Shown: positions 8,094-17,005 of the stretch, one piece after another
Layout: each line of letters begins with the position of its first letter
How positions within the stretch are numbered: the stretch's first letter is position 1
Assembly: GCF_004965515.1 (NCBI RefSeq)
Contig: NZ_SSHH01000002.1
Location: forward strand, 516,840-580,839
Length of the DNA stretch: 64,000 nucleotides
Source: Alteraurantiacibacter aquimixticola
GTDB lineage: Bacteria > Pseudomonadota > Alphaproteobacteria > Sphingomonadales > Sphingomonadaceae
Reading direction: 5' to 3'
Translations under genes and position numbers: made by a program
Notes under the pieces: model-generated
Told to the model about the DNA's origin: nothing
The model's input: the letters and a program-made list of their open reading frames with translations, nothing else
The model's database searches: none

Positions 8094-10048
8094 CACAATC
8101 TCGCCCTCGCCCCGATGAAGGCCGCGCGGCCCTGCGTCGCATAGCCGGCGGCGGTCTGGTATTGCTCGTCCCAGGCGTTCTCGACCCGGCCATGGAGCGT
8201 GAAACGATCGGACACCTGCCACTCCGCGCGCAGGTCCAGCACCGCATGGCCGGGCAGGTGCACCGTGTTCGCCGTATCGTCGAACGTCGCTGAAACGACG
8301 CGCAAATCGGCGCCGAGGCCGATATGGCCCTCCGGCCCGCTCCAGTCGAAAGAGAGCGTCCCGGCGTGGCGCGGACGGCGCGCAAGGCGCAGGCCGGTAT
8401 CGCGGTTTTTGCTTTCGATATAGGCATAAGCGAGCCCGGCCTCGAAACCTGCGCCGAGAGCCGTGCCTCCCTCCACCTCAACGCCCTGCGAGCGGGCGCG
8501 GCCGATATTGTCATAGGTTCCGAAGGGCCGATCCGCGCAAATCGGATTGCTCGAACCAAAGCAGGAGGTGAAGTCGATCAGGTCGCTGCTGTCGCGTCGG
8601 AATATGGTGATCCCGGCACGCCGCCCGCTACTTCGCCCCTCGAACAGGTCGAGACCGACCTCGTAACTGCGGCTGCGCTCCGGCTGCAGCGCTGCATTGC
8701 CGTAATCCGAATGCAGCTGGAACAGGCTCGGCGCCTTGAAACCTTCGCCATAGGCAGCGCGCAGTCGCATGCCTTCGTCGAGTTCGACATAACCATTGGC
8801 GGCGAAGGTCCACGCACTGCCGAAGTCGCGATGGCGGTCGAACCTGAGACCCCCTGTCAGCTGCGCATTGCGATACTTCCCCAGCGTCCATGCCAGCATC
8901 GCATGCCCGCTGCCGCTATCGGTCTCCGCACGCGAAGACCCATCGGTGAAGCGCGACCAGTCCCAGTCGCCGCCGGCAACGAGGTCCAAATCGTCCGAAA
9001 GACCCAACCGGCTGCGCATCTCGGCGCGGGTCGAACGGCCATCGGTCACGTAATAGGGAAGCTCGGACAGCGCCTCGTCCACCAGTTCGCGGCGCGTTTC
9101 GCCATGACCGAGCGAGAGCGTCACCAGCCGATCGTAGCCGTTGGAAAGCTCCAGCCCCGCGCGTCCGGAGAGCTGGCGCATGTCCTGCCGCTCAGCCGTA
9201 TCGGCGAGAGTGAAGGCGGGCGCCGGGAAACCGTCGATTTCGGTCTCACCCTCCGCGTAGCGCGCGCTGGCGAAGAGCGAGACCGGCCCGCCCAGCCGCG
9301 CCTCGCCACGGGCGGACAGCGCCAGCTGTTCGAAGCCGTCATCCTCGGTTCCACTTTCGGCGGCGGAGAAACCGTCGCGTGTGACATAGCTTGCGCCGAT
9401 CCCGGCGGAGAGGCCCCTCGTGTCCACCTGCCCCAGCGCGACATTCCCGGCGAATTGCCCGTCGCCGCCATATTCGCCGCTCGCCTCCAGTCCGTCAGGA
9501 ACCAAGGTAGTCATATGCACGACACCGCCCAGCGCGTCCGATCCCCAGACCAGCGAGCCCGAGCCGCGCAGCAGTTCCACCCGCTCGATGCTCCCCGTGG
9601 TGACGCTGCCGAAATCGAAACCACCCGCAGGTCCGGCAACATCGTTCATCCGCACACCATCGACCAGCACCAGCACGCGTTCCGACGCGGCGCCGCGCAC
9701 GGAAAGGCCGGTGAAGCTGCCGAGCCCGCCATTGCGGGTGAGCGAGACGCTGGCCATCCGCTGCAAGGCGCGGGCGATGTCCGGTCCCTGCGCCTGTTCG
9801 AGATCATGCCGGTCCAGCACGGAGATGGATTGTCCTGCCCGGTCCCTGCGTTCCCACATGCCATTGGCGAGCACGGTGATGCGATCGGAATCGAGCCACC
9901 CGGTGCCGCCAGAGGAAGCGCAATTGCCGGCCGCGTCCTTCTCCTCGCACAATACGAGGATCGTTCCTTGGACCGGTCGTTGAACCTGCGCATGGGCAGG
10001 CAGCGCCGACAACGCGCTGGACACCAGCAAAACCTTGAGAAAACGCAC
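8093..10048 (-). CDS. btuB: TonB-dependent vitamin B12 receptor
   Basis: 651 residues starting with GTG; GGAGGGA lies just upstream. Signal peptide MRFLKVLLVSSALSALPAHA. A TonB-box-like stretch (ISVLDR) and plug domain follow (residues ~60-190, with RGAASERVLVLVDGVRMNDV), then a 22-strand-type barrel (ADLRVVSATFDDTAN near the end, C-terminal ARARL). It is the outer-membrane receptor that loads BtuF. It is the first gene after a cobalamin riboswitch, and its stop overlaps the btuF start. The N-terminal insert with two cysteines (LCEEKDAAGNC) before the plug is unusual for BtuB. Confidence 0.9.
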   Translation of the reverse strand: MRFLKVLLVSSALSALPAHAQVQRPVQGTILVLCEEKDAAGNCASSGGTGWLDSDRITVLANGMWERRDRAGQSISVLDRHDLEQAQGPDIARALQRMASVSLTRNGGLGSFTGLSVRGAASERVLVLVDGVRMNDVAGPAGGFDFGSVTTGSIERVELLRGSGSLVWGSDALGGVVHMTTLVPDGLEASGEYGGDGQFAGNVALGQVDTRGLSAGIGASYVTRDGFSAAESGTEDDGFEQLALSARGEARLGGPVSLFASARYAEGETEIDGFPAPAFTLADTAERQDMRQLSGRAGLELSNGYDRLVTLSLGHGETRRELVDEALSELPYYVTDGRSTRAEMRSRLGLSDDLDLVAGGDWDWSRFTDGSSRAETDSGSGHAMLAWTLGKYRNAQLTGGLRFDRHRDFGSAWTFAANGYVELDEGMRLRAAYGEGFKAPSLFQLHSDYGNAALQPERSRSYEVGLDLFEGRSSGRRAGITIFRRDSSDLIDFTSCFGSSNPICADRPFGTYDNIGRARSQGVEVEGGTALGAGFEAGLAYAYIESKNRDTGLRLARRPRHAGTLSFDWSGPEGHIGLGADLRVVSATFDDTANTVHLPGHAVLDLRAEWQVSDRFTLHGRVENAWDEQYQTAAGYATQGRAAFIGARARL

Positions 10049-10174
10049 AATCCCTCCAACACCAGAACGCCTGAATGCCGTTCACGGCTGGAGGGGCGCG
10101 GCCGCCCGCAATCGGGCAGCGCGTCCGCTTCCGCTGGCTATCGGTACACCCCGCCCGATTGCCGAACGACCGCC

Positions 10175-10345
10175 TCGCAACAGGTCTCCTGGCTCGCCGG
10201 ATCGCCGCGCTTCCCCGCCTTCCCGGCCCGTGGGCCAGTGGCATGATGGGGCAGCGCTCCCCGGTCACAGTTGCGGGGGCAGCGCGGGGTTTTCCTCTAC
10301 CTGAGAGGATCACCCGCTTCCCTCGACCACCACCCCTTTTGCGAG
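10175..10345 (-). promoter_or_regulatory. cobalamin riboswitch
   Basis: The minus strand carries, in order, GGGAAGCGGGTG (10322-10311), the core CCCCCGCAACTGTGACCGGG, GCCACTGG with GGGAAGGC, and the B12 box GCCAGGAGACCTGTTGC (10193-10177). These are the conserved parts of the cobalamin riboswitch in the correct order. It ends about 130 bases before the btuB start and should switch off btuBFCD when adenosylcobalamin is high. The rest of the 478-base gap (10049-10526) holds the btuB leader and the promoter side of the next gene; I see nothing else firm there. Confidence 0.93.
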
Positions 10346-10526
10346 CGGTGCGGCCCGGCCTCCCGGGCATTGCGTGACGATGGGGTCGGGATAGGCCGAG
10401 GCGCGCGGTTACACAAGCCGCACCGTCCGTCCCGTTCCGATACGGCCTTGATCTGGAGGCGGAAAGACGCCTGCGGACAGGCTACGCGCGGGCAGCGCGC
10501 CAAGGCGGCGCCGAGGAAAGCCGAGA

Positions 10527-11459
10527 ATGACCACAAGCCATACCAAGACAGGCCTAAAGCCCTTGTGGAAGCGCCTGGGTGTGCTCGCCGTGGCGATTGC
10601 CGTTCCCGCCATGGCCGCCTCGCCGATCGAGCGGCCCAAGCCGCAGGTGATCCGCTTCGTCCTGCCCGAGACCATTCCCTACCAGCCGCCCGAACTGCAA
10701 TTCGTGGCGAGCACCGCGCCCGCAGCCGCGCCCGATGTAAAGTTCAGCGCCGCCCGGCCCTTCGTGATGGCGGGCAGTTCCGACACCCGCGCACGCGCGC
10801 AGCAATGCCTAGCCCAAGCCGTCTATTACGAGGCGGCGAGCGAGGGCGTGGACGGCCAGCGCGCGGTAGCGCAGGTAGTGATGAACCGGCTGCATCATCC
10901 GGCATGGCCCGCCAGCGTGTGCGGCGTGGTCTACCAGGGATCGGAACGGCTGACCGGGTGCCAGTTCACCTTTACCTGCGACGGATCGCTGTCGCGACCG
11001 GCTCGCGGAGAAGGCTGGGCGCGCGCCAACCGCGTCGCCCGTGCCGCGCTGGCGGGCTATGTGCATAAGAGCGTCGGGCTGGCGACGCATTACCACACGC
11101 TGGCGGTCAACCCGTCCTGGGCCTCTTCGCTCGACACTGTAGGTACGATCGGCGCGCATCGCTTCTATCGCGGGCGCGGTGCAGGCTTTGCCGCCAATGC
11201 CTTTGTCGCGCGGCATGACGGGCTGGAGCCAACTCCCTTCGCCCAGAGCGCTGTGAGACTGGCAGCGAACCCCTCCCGGCGCGACGACCGCCCCACCCTG
11301 GCAGTGCAACCGGTGGCAATGGAGGCCGAGGTCATGACCCCGGCCGCTCAAGCGCCCATCCCTGCCGGCGCGCCCGCGCCATCGCTGCCCGCATCGGGTG
11401 CCGTGCTGGAACGCTATCGCGACAGCGGAAGCTGGCTGAAGGAGCCCGGCTCAACCTAA
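10527..11459 (+). CDS. cell wall hydrolase, SleB family
   Basis: 310 residues. A hydrophobic N-terminal segment (residues ~15-32, VLAVAIAVPAMAAS) serves as signal peptide or anchor. The catalytic domain, residues ~95-205, has the SleB/Hydrolase_2 hallmark AQAVYYEAASEGVDGQRAVA with the active-site glutamate, then VVMNRLHHPAWPASVC and CQFTFTCDG. The C-terminal ~90 residues are Pro/Ala-rich and probably disordered. The likely role is peptidoglycan remodelling in the periplasm. Non-spore-forming alphaproteobacteria commonly carry such proteins. No operon partner is evident. Confidence 0.85.
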   Translation: MTTSHTKTGLKPLWKRLGVLAVAIAVPAMAASPIERPKPQVIRFVLPETIPYQPPELQFVASTAPAAAPDVKFSAARPFVMAGSSDTRARAQQCLAQAVYYEAASEGVDGQRAVAQVVMNRLHHPAWPASVCGVVYQGSERLTGCQFTFTCDGSLSRPARGEGWARANRVARAALAGYVHKSVGLATHYHTLAVNPSWASSLDTVGTIGAHRFYRGRGAGFAANAFVARHDGLEPTPFAQSAVRLAANPSRRDDRPTLAVQPVAMEAEVMTPAAQAPIPAGAPAPSLPASGAVLERYRDSGSWLKEPGST

Positions 11460-11638
11460 CAAGGCCTTGCAAAAGCAGCGCTTTGCCAGCCCTACGTATT
11501 GTTCCGGGACAGGCCGGCAAGGTTTGCGCAACCATATTGCCGAACAAAGGTTTAGCACCGCTGCAGTTAAAAGGATCGTTCGCCGGGCATGCGTCCCCGT
11601 GCCGCAACACCTTACTACCCTGCAGGAGCCCCCTTCCA

Positions 11639-11944
11639 ATGTCCATTCGCTTTGCCGCCCCGCGTCACTCCATCCGCAACCGGATGGACGATGCAGAGGC
11701 CCGCGCCGCTTGCCAGCGCCCCGCGAATGACAATGGCGGCGGGCACTCCAGCGATACCGCGCTCACCGCCGCGTTGCGCCACTTTGCCGACCATGGGCTC
11801 GCCGCCGCACGCCATGCCCGGCTGAAGGCCAAGGCCGCGCGTCATGCCGGCGATGAACAGGGCTATCGCTGGTGGCTGGAAATCTGCCGCACGCTCGACC
11901 GGCGCATGGCGCAGGAACTGGACTCGCAAGCCAACGCAGGCTGA
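11639..11944 (+). CDS. small conserved-type hypothetical protein
   Basis: 101 residues, no signal peptide or membrane segment. The start at 11639 has AGGAG (11624-11628) ten bases upstream. The N-terminal third is polar and probably flexible. The C-terminal part (ALRHFADHGLAAARHARLKA, then GYRWWLEICRTLDRRMAQEL) forms two basic amphipathic helices. Codon use is like its neighbours. I do not recognise a named family and see no catalytic motif. Confidence 0.6.
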   Translation: MSIRFAAPRHSIRNRMDDAEARAACQRPANDNGGGHSSDTALTAALRHFADHGLAAARHARLKAKAARHAGDEQGYRWWLEICRTLDRRMAQELDSQANAG

Positions 11945-12076
11945 GGAGCCGCCGCGCTTCGGCTTCCCGGCAGGCTATGGGTATTTACGGTAAGCCATGC
12001 GTTAACGTCGCAGTGATTTATCTGGCGTAGCGGTGTTTCTCCAAAAGGAGTCGCACCCATTCGCAAGCTCGAAGAC

Positions 12077-14002
12077 ATGATTGCCGCAAGGCTCGGTTTC
12101 GAAGCACCGGATCCCGCAGTCAGACTTGAGCTGACGAGCGCGTTGCATGCGCGGCCGACGGGTCTGTTGACCGGCGCTGCTTGCGGCGTGATCGTAGGCT
12201 CGGTTGCGGCCAATTCCACCAGTCAACCACTCCTGTTCTGGATCGCGATGACGCTGATCGTGCTCGCTTGCACACGGGCCCTGACAGCCATCGGCGCCAA
12301 GAGCTGGCACAATGCAGCAGGCGACTTCCTGCGCCGCACCTACTGGATTGGCGCACTGCTCTATGCCGCTGCCGCCGGGGCTGCCGGGGGCACCTCTCTC
12401 ATGCTGGCGGAAGACCCGCATGTCAGCATCCTGCTGGTCGGCTTCGCGCTGATCTTCGGCGCGGGCATCGCGGTGGGCAATGCCGGACGGCCGGCAATCG
12501 CCTTCAGCCAGATGGCGCTCACCTTCCTTCCGATCGTGGCCGGTTGCCTTGTCGTCGGTACCGCGCCGCTGCTGGCGCTGGCGGTGATCCTGCCCGCGCT
12601 GAAGGTGGGGCTGGTAGTGCTGACCCTGGGCATTTTCACGACCTTGTCGAAGGAGGTGGAGGCTGCACGCCAGAGCCGCCAGCTGGCGCATGAGATGCGC
12701 GAGCAGGCGCGCACCGACGGCATAACGAAGCTGGCCAATCGCACCGGCTTCGAAGTGGCCGGCAAGGCGCTGCTCGAGCGGGCCGACCCGGAGGCACAGG
12801 TGGCGCTCATCTGGCTCGATTTGCATCGCTTCAAGGAAGTGAACGACATGCTGGGCCACACGATGGGCGACCAGGTGTTGTGCGAGACGGCAAAGCGGCT
12901 GCGGCGCCGGGCGCCCGAAGGCGCGTTGATCGCGCGTTTCGGCAGCGATGAATTCCTGATCCTTGCCAGCCTGGCCTCGCGCCGCGCGGTGGATGCGCTG
13001 GTCAGCGAAATCAATTCCGACCTTGCCTCCCCGATGCGCATTGGCGGGCACCGGATCGAAAGCGGTGCCTCGATCGGCGTGGGCCTGGCCGGTCCTTCGG
13101 CAAGGACGCTCGACCCGCTGATGCACCAGGCGGGCCTTGCGCTCTATCACGCCAAGATCGCGGGCCGGCACCAAATCTGCTTCTTCAACTCAGCCATGAC
13201 GCGCAACCTGGTGCGCAAGAAGGAGATCGAGGCGGAGCTGCGAGCAGCGATCCAGAAGGACGAGCTGTCGATCTACTTCCAGCCTATAGTCGACCTTGCC
13301 ACGGGCCGCATCCGCGCCTTCGAGGCGCTGGTGCGCTGGTTCCACCCGGAAAGGGGAGAGCTGGTGCCCGAAGAATTCATTCCCGTGGCGGAGGATACCG
13401 GCCTCATCATCACGCTGGGCAACTGGATCACCCGGCAGGCGGCGCTGACCGCCGCGCAATGGCCCAAGCATATCAAGCTGGCCGTCAATCTCTCCCCGGT
13501 GCAGATCCGCGCGCCGGGCGCGGCGCTGGGCATCCTGAAAGCGCTGGAAGATGCCGGCATCCATCCATCGCGCCTCGAACTGGAAGTGACCGAGAACCTG
13601 TTCGTGGAGGACAATGCGGAAACCGCGCTGTTCATGGAAGAACTCGCCGCGCAGGGCGTGCGCTTCGCGCTCGACGATTTCGGCACCGGCTATTCCTCGC
13701 TCCACTACATCAACAAATATCCCTTCCGCACGATCAAGGTGGACCGCAGCTTCGTCTCCGGCCCCAAGACCGGACGCAAGAGCGATGCGATCATCCGCGC
13801 CGTGGCCGAAATGGGCAATACGCTGGGAATGGAGATCGTGGCCGAGGGTCTCGAGACCGCCGAGCAGGTGCAGGTGGTGCGTGCTGCAGGCTGCACGCTG
13901 GGCCAGGGCTATCACTTCAGCCGCGCCGTGCCCGAACACCTCGCCCGCTTGCTGCTGGCCGAGGAAGAGCTTCTCGACACCGGCACGCGCCTCGCCGGCT
14001 GA
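12077..14002 (+). CDS. membrane GGDEF-EAL cyclic-di-GMP protein
   Basis: 641 residues. Residues ~30-180 hold five to six membrane segments. A GGDEF domain (~210-365) follows, then an EAL domain (~380-630). The GGDEF signature is degenerate (G289-S-D-E-F293), so cyclase activity is uncertain. The EAL domain keeps E416-A-L, the DDFGTGYSSL loop and EVTENLF, so phosphodiesterase activity is likely. The strong ribosome-binding site AAAAGGAG (12043-12050) is 26 bases from the ATG at 12077 but eight bases from an in-frame ATT at 12059. The real start may be ATT, adding the six residues (M)RKLED. Confidence 0.88.
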   Translation: MIAARLGFEAPDPAVRLELTSALHARPTGLLTGAACGVIVGSVAANSTSQPLLFWIAMTLIVLACTRALTAIGAKSWHNAAGDFLRRTYWIGALLYAAAAGAAGGTSLMLAEDPHVSILLVGFALIFGAGIAVGNAGRPAIAFSQMALTFLPIVAGCLVVGTAPLLALAVILPALKVGLVVLTLGIFTTLSKEVEAARQSRQLAHEMREQARTDGITKLANRTGFEVAGKALLERADPEAQVALIWLDLHRFKEVNDMLGHTMGDQVLCETAKRLRRRAPEGALIARFGSDEFLILASLASRRAVDALVSEINSDLASPMRIGGHRIESGASIGVGLAGPSARTLDPLMHQAGLALYHAKIAGRHQICFFNSAMTRNLVRKKEIEAELRAAIQKDELSIYFQPIVDLATGRIRAFEALVRWFHPERGELVPEEFIPVAEDTGLIITLGNWITRQAALTAAQWPKHIKLAVNLSPVQIRAPGAALGILKALEDAGIHPSRLELEVTENLFVEDNAETALFMEELAAQGVRFALDDFGTGYSSLHYINKYPFRTIKVDRSFVSGPKTGRKSDAIIRAVAEMGNTLGMEIVAEGLETAEQVQVVRAAGCTLGQGYHFSRAVPEHLARLLLAEEELLDTGTRLAG

Positions 14003-14132
14003 TACGGGCGACGCCCAATCATTGCTGCATATCAAGGCACCCTGCCTTGCGCGGGTAGGCCAATGTTAGCGCAACAATCACCTTTGCTGCACTGCAAAAA
14101 TGCTATTGCGAACTGTTAGCAAAGATAAGCGT

Positions 14133-14259
14133 CCCTACGCAGCCATTCGCGGTTGCAATGGCAAGATGCGAGGCGTAGGGCCGAAGGCAGGACATGGGTC
14201 GAATCCCCCTTCGGCGGCGCGCGGGGATCTCCCTTTACCATCGGTTTTTGCGCCCGCGC
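14133..14259 (+). promoter_or_regulatory. candidate structured leader upstream of mdh
   Basis: Three consecutive potential hairpins lie just before mdh. The first is CCCTACGC (14133-14140) pairing with GCGTAGGG (14173-14180), with an inner GCCAT/ATGGC stem. The second is CCGAAGG (14181-14187) with CCTTCGG (14208-14214), directly abutting. The third is GCGCGGG (14219-14225) with CCCGCGC (14253-14259). They could be a cis-regulatory RNA for the TCA cluster. I recognise no known riboswitch, and in GC-rich DNA some pairing is expected by chance. Confidence 0.3.
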
Positions 14260-14266
14260 AGCATGA

Positions 14267-15247
<981 letters not shown>

Positions 15248-15460
15248 GTGAAGATTCTCGGCCTCCTTTTCGGATTCCTGTTGGTGCTTCTCGGCGCCTT
15301 CTGGATCTTTGAAGGGTGGTCCGGTGCGCAGTCGGAAGATGGCATCGATCACATGGGCAAGGTCCTGCTCGGACCGCCAGCCCTGATCGTCGGCCTGCTC
15401 CTGCTCTGGCTCGGCTATCCGTCGGGCAGCCGATCCGGGAAGGACAAGGAAGACAGATGA
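15248..15460 (+). CDS. small two-helix membrane protein
   Basis: 70 residues starting with GTG directly after the mdh stop. Two hydrophobic segments (residues ~2-22, LGLLFGFLLVLLGAFWIFEG, and ~41-58, LLGPPALIVGLLLLWLGY) are linked by a short acidic loop (SEDGIDHMG). The tail is charged (KDKEDR). The gene is translationally linked to mdh and in the same transcription unit. Function unknown. The spacing and hydrophobicity suggest a real gene, but no strong ribosome-binding site is seen. Confidence 0.55.
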   Translation: MKILGLLFGFLLVLLGAFWIFEGWSGAQSEDGIDHMGKVLLGPPALIVGLLLLWLGYPSGSRSGKDKEDR

Positions 15461-15530
15461 GTTTCTTCATCAACGAAGACGCGAAGGTCGGCGTGCAGGG
15501 TAAACGCCATGGAAGTGCGCCGGCATAGGC

Positions 15531-16064
15531 ATGGCCTTCCTTCTCTCCCTCATCGCCGCAGTCGGCGCTTCTGCGAATGCCACACCGCCCAACAGGGCTG
15601 CTGAGGTATTCCAGCAGGTGTGCGTCGATGGCGGCGGCGAATTTGCCGAAGGCGAAATTCGTCCCGTGAGCGCGGGTGACGTGCCCATGCGTGCCCGCTT
15701 CGTTGCCATGATGGCCCTGTGGGGAGAGGAATGGTCGTATAACGGGCACCGCTATGTCGAAGCTGACGAGATGCCCGCCAACGTTTTCGAGATTACCAGC
15801 GACGAGCGTTTGTTTCTCGCCGTTCCCGACGAAACTCCCACCAACCCCGTCCAGTCGACCTGCACCGTGCTGGTGAAGGGCGACAGTTATCGGGAACTGG
15901 CGACATATGCCGCCGCTTTGACTTCAAGTGAATTGCCCGACCTGAGGCGTATGAACGCCAGGGTGGCATTTGCTTTCGGCTCCTATGGAGTCGCCGTCGC
16001 CACTTTCGATGGGCCTGGTGAGCAATGGACGCTCATCGCCTCCAGCCCGCTGCAACAAAGCTGA
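15531..16064 (+). CDS. secreted hypothetical protein
   Basis: 177 residues with a signal peptide [17 protein letters not shown]. The mature part is beta-rich with two cysteines ([10 protein letters not shown] and STCTVLV) that could form a disulfide. It has no membrane segment and no motif I recognise. It lies between mdh and sucD, 14 bases ahead of sucD, so it is probably co-transcribed with TCA genes without an obvious role in the cycle. Confidence 0.6.
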   Translation: MAFLLSLIAAVGASANATPPNRAAEVFQQVCVDGGGEFAEGEIRPVSAGDVPMRARFVAMMALWGEEWSYNGHRYVEADEMPANVFEITSDERLFLAVPDETPTNPVQSTCTVLVKGDSYRELATYAAALTSSELPDLRRMNARVAFAFGSYGVAVATFDGPGEQWTLIASSPLQQS

Positions 16065-16078
16065 ACAGGAAATATTCC

Positions 16079-16969
16079 ATGTCCATCCTCGTAAACAAGA
16101 ACACCAAGGTCATCACGCAGGGGATGACCGGCAACACCGGCACGTTCCACACGCAGCAGGCGCTCGATTACGGCACGCAGATGGTTGCGGGTGTGACGCC
16201 GGGCAAAGGCGGCACCGATCATCTCGGCCTGCCGCAGTTCGACACGGTGAAGGAAGCCAAGGCCGCAACCGGCGCGACCGCTTCGTGCATCTATGTCCCG
16301 CCGCCCTTCGCGGCCGACGCGATCCTGGAAGCCATCGATGCCGAGATCGAGCTGATCGTCTGCATTACCGAGGGCGTTCCGGTGCTCGACATGGTCAAGG
16401 TGAAGCGCGCGCTGGACGGGTCCAAGTCGCGCCTGATCGGCCCGAACTGCCCCGGCGTGCTGACGCCGGACGAGTGCAAGATCGGCATCATGCCGGGCAA
16501 GATCTTCTCCAAGGGCAGCGTCGGCGTCGTCAGCCGCTCGGGCACGCTGACCTATGAAGCGGTGCACCAGACCACCGCCGTGGGCCTGGGCCAGACCACC
16601 GCCGTCGGCATTGGCGGTGACCCCGTCAACGGCACCAATTTCATCGACGTGCTCGACCTGTTCCTGTCGGATGACGAGACCAAGTCGATCATCATGATCG
16701 GCGAGATCGGCGGCAGCGCGGAAGAAGAGGCCGCCGAATTCATCAAGCAGGAAGCCGCCAAGGGCCGTTCCAAGCCGATGGTCGGCTTCATCGCCGGCCG
16801 CACGGCGCCTCCGGGCCGCCGCATGGGCCACGCGGGTGCGATCGTCTCCGGCGGACAGGGCGGCGCGGAAGACAAGATCGCCGCGATGGAAGCCGCCGGC
16901 ATCCGCGTTTCGCCGAGCCCTTCGGAACTCGGCACCACGTTGAACGCTCTTCTCAAAGAACTGGCGTAA
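16079..16969 (+). CDS. sucD: succinyl-CoA synthetase alpha subunit
   Basis: 296 residues. CoA-binding domain at the N-terminus ([21 protein letters not shown]), then the ligase domain with the phospho-histidine in [10 protein letters not shown] near residue 250. With a beta subunit it makes ATP or GTP from succinyl-CoA. AGGA lies eight bases before the ATG; an earlier start at 16025 would add 18 unrelated residues. The beta-subunit gene sucC, often next to sucD, is not in this window. Confidence 0.95.
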   Translation: MSILVNKNTKVITQGMTGNTGTFHTQQALDYGTQMVAGVTPGKGGTDHLGLPQFDTVKEAKAATGATASCIYVPPPFAADAILEAIDAEIELIVCITEGVPVLDMVKVKRALDGSKSRLIGPNCPGVLTPDECKIGIMPGKIFSKGSVGVVSRSGTLTYEAVHQTTAVGLGQTTAVGIGGDPVNGTNFIDVLDLFLSDDETKSIIMIGEIGGSAEEEAAEFIKQEAAKGRSKPMVGFIAGRTAPPGRRMGHAGAIVSGGQGGAEDKIAAMEAAGIRVSPSPSELGTTLNALLKELA

Positions 16970-17005
16970 CGCCTCCTCCTTCCCCTCACATGCGAGGACC
17001 CGGCC

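Noticed and set aside
14190-14214. tRNA-like T-arm (GGGTCGAATCCC) before mdh
   Set aside because: The loop is one base short, and no acceptor, D or anticodon arm can be drawn around it.
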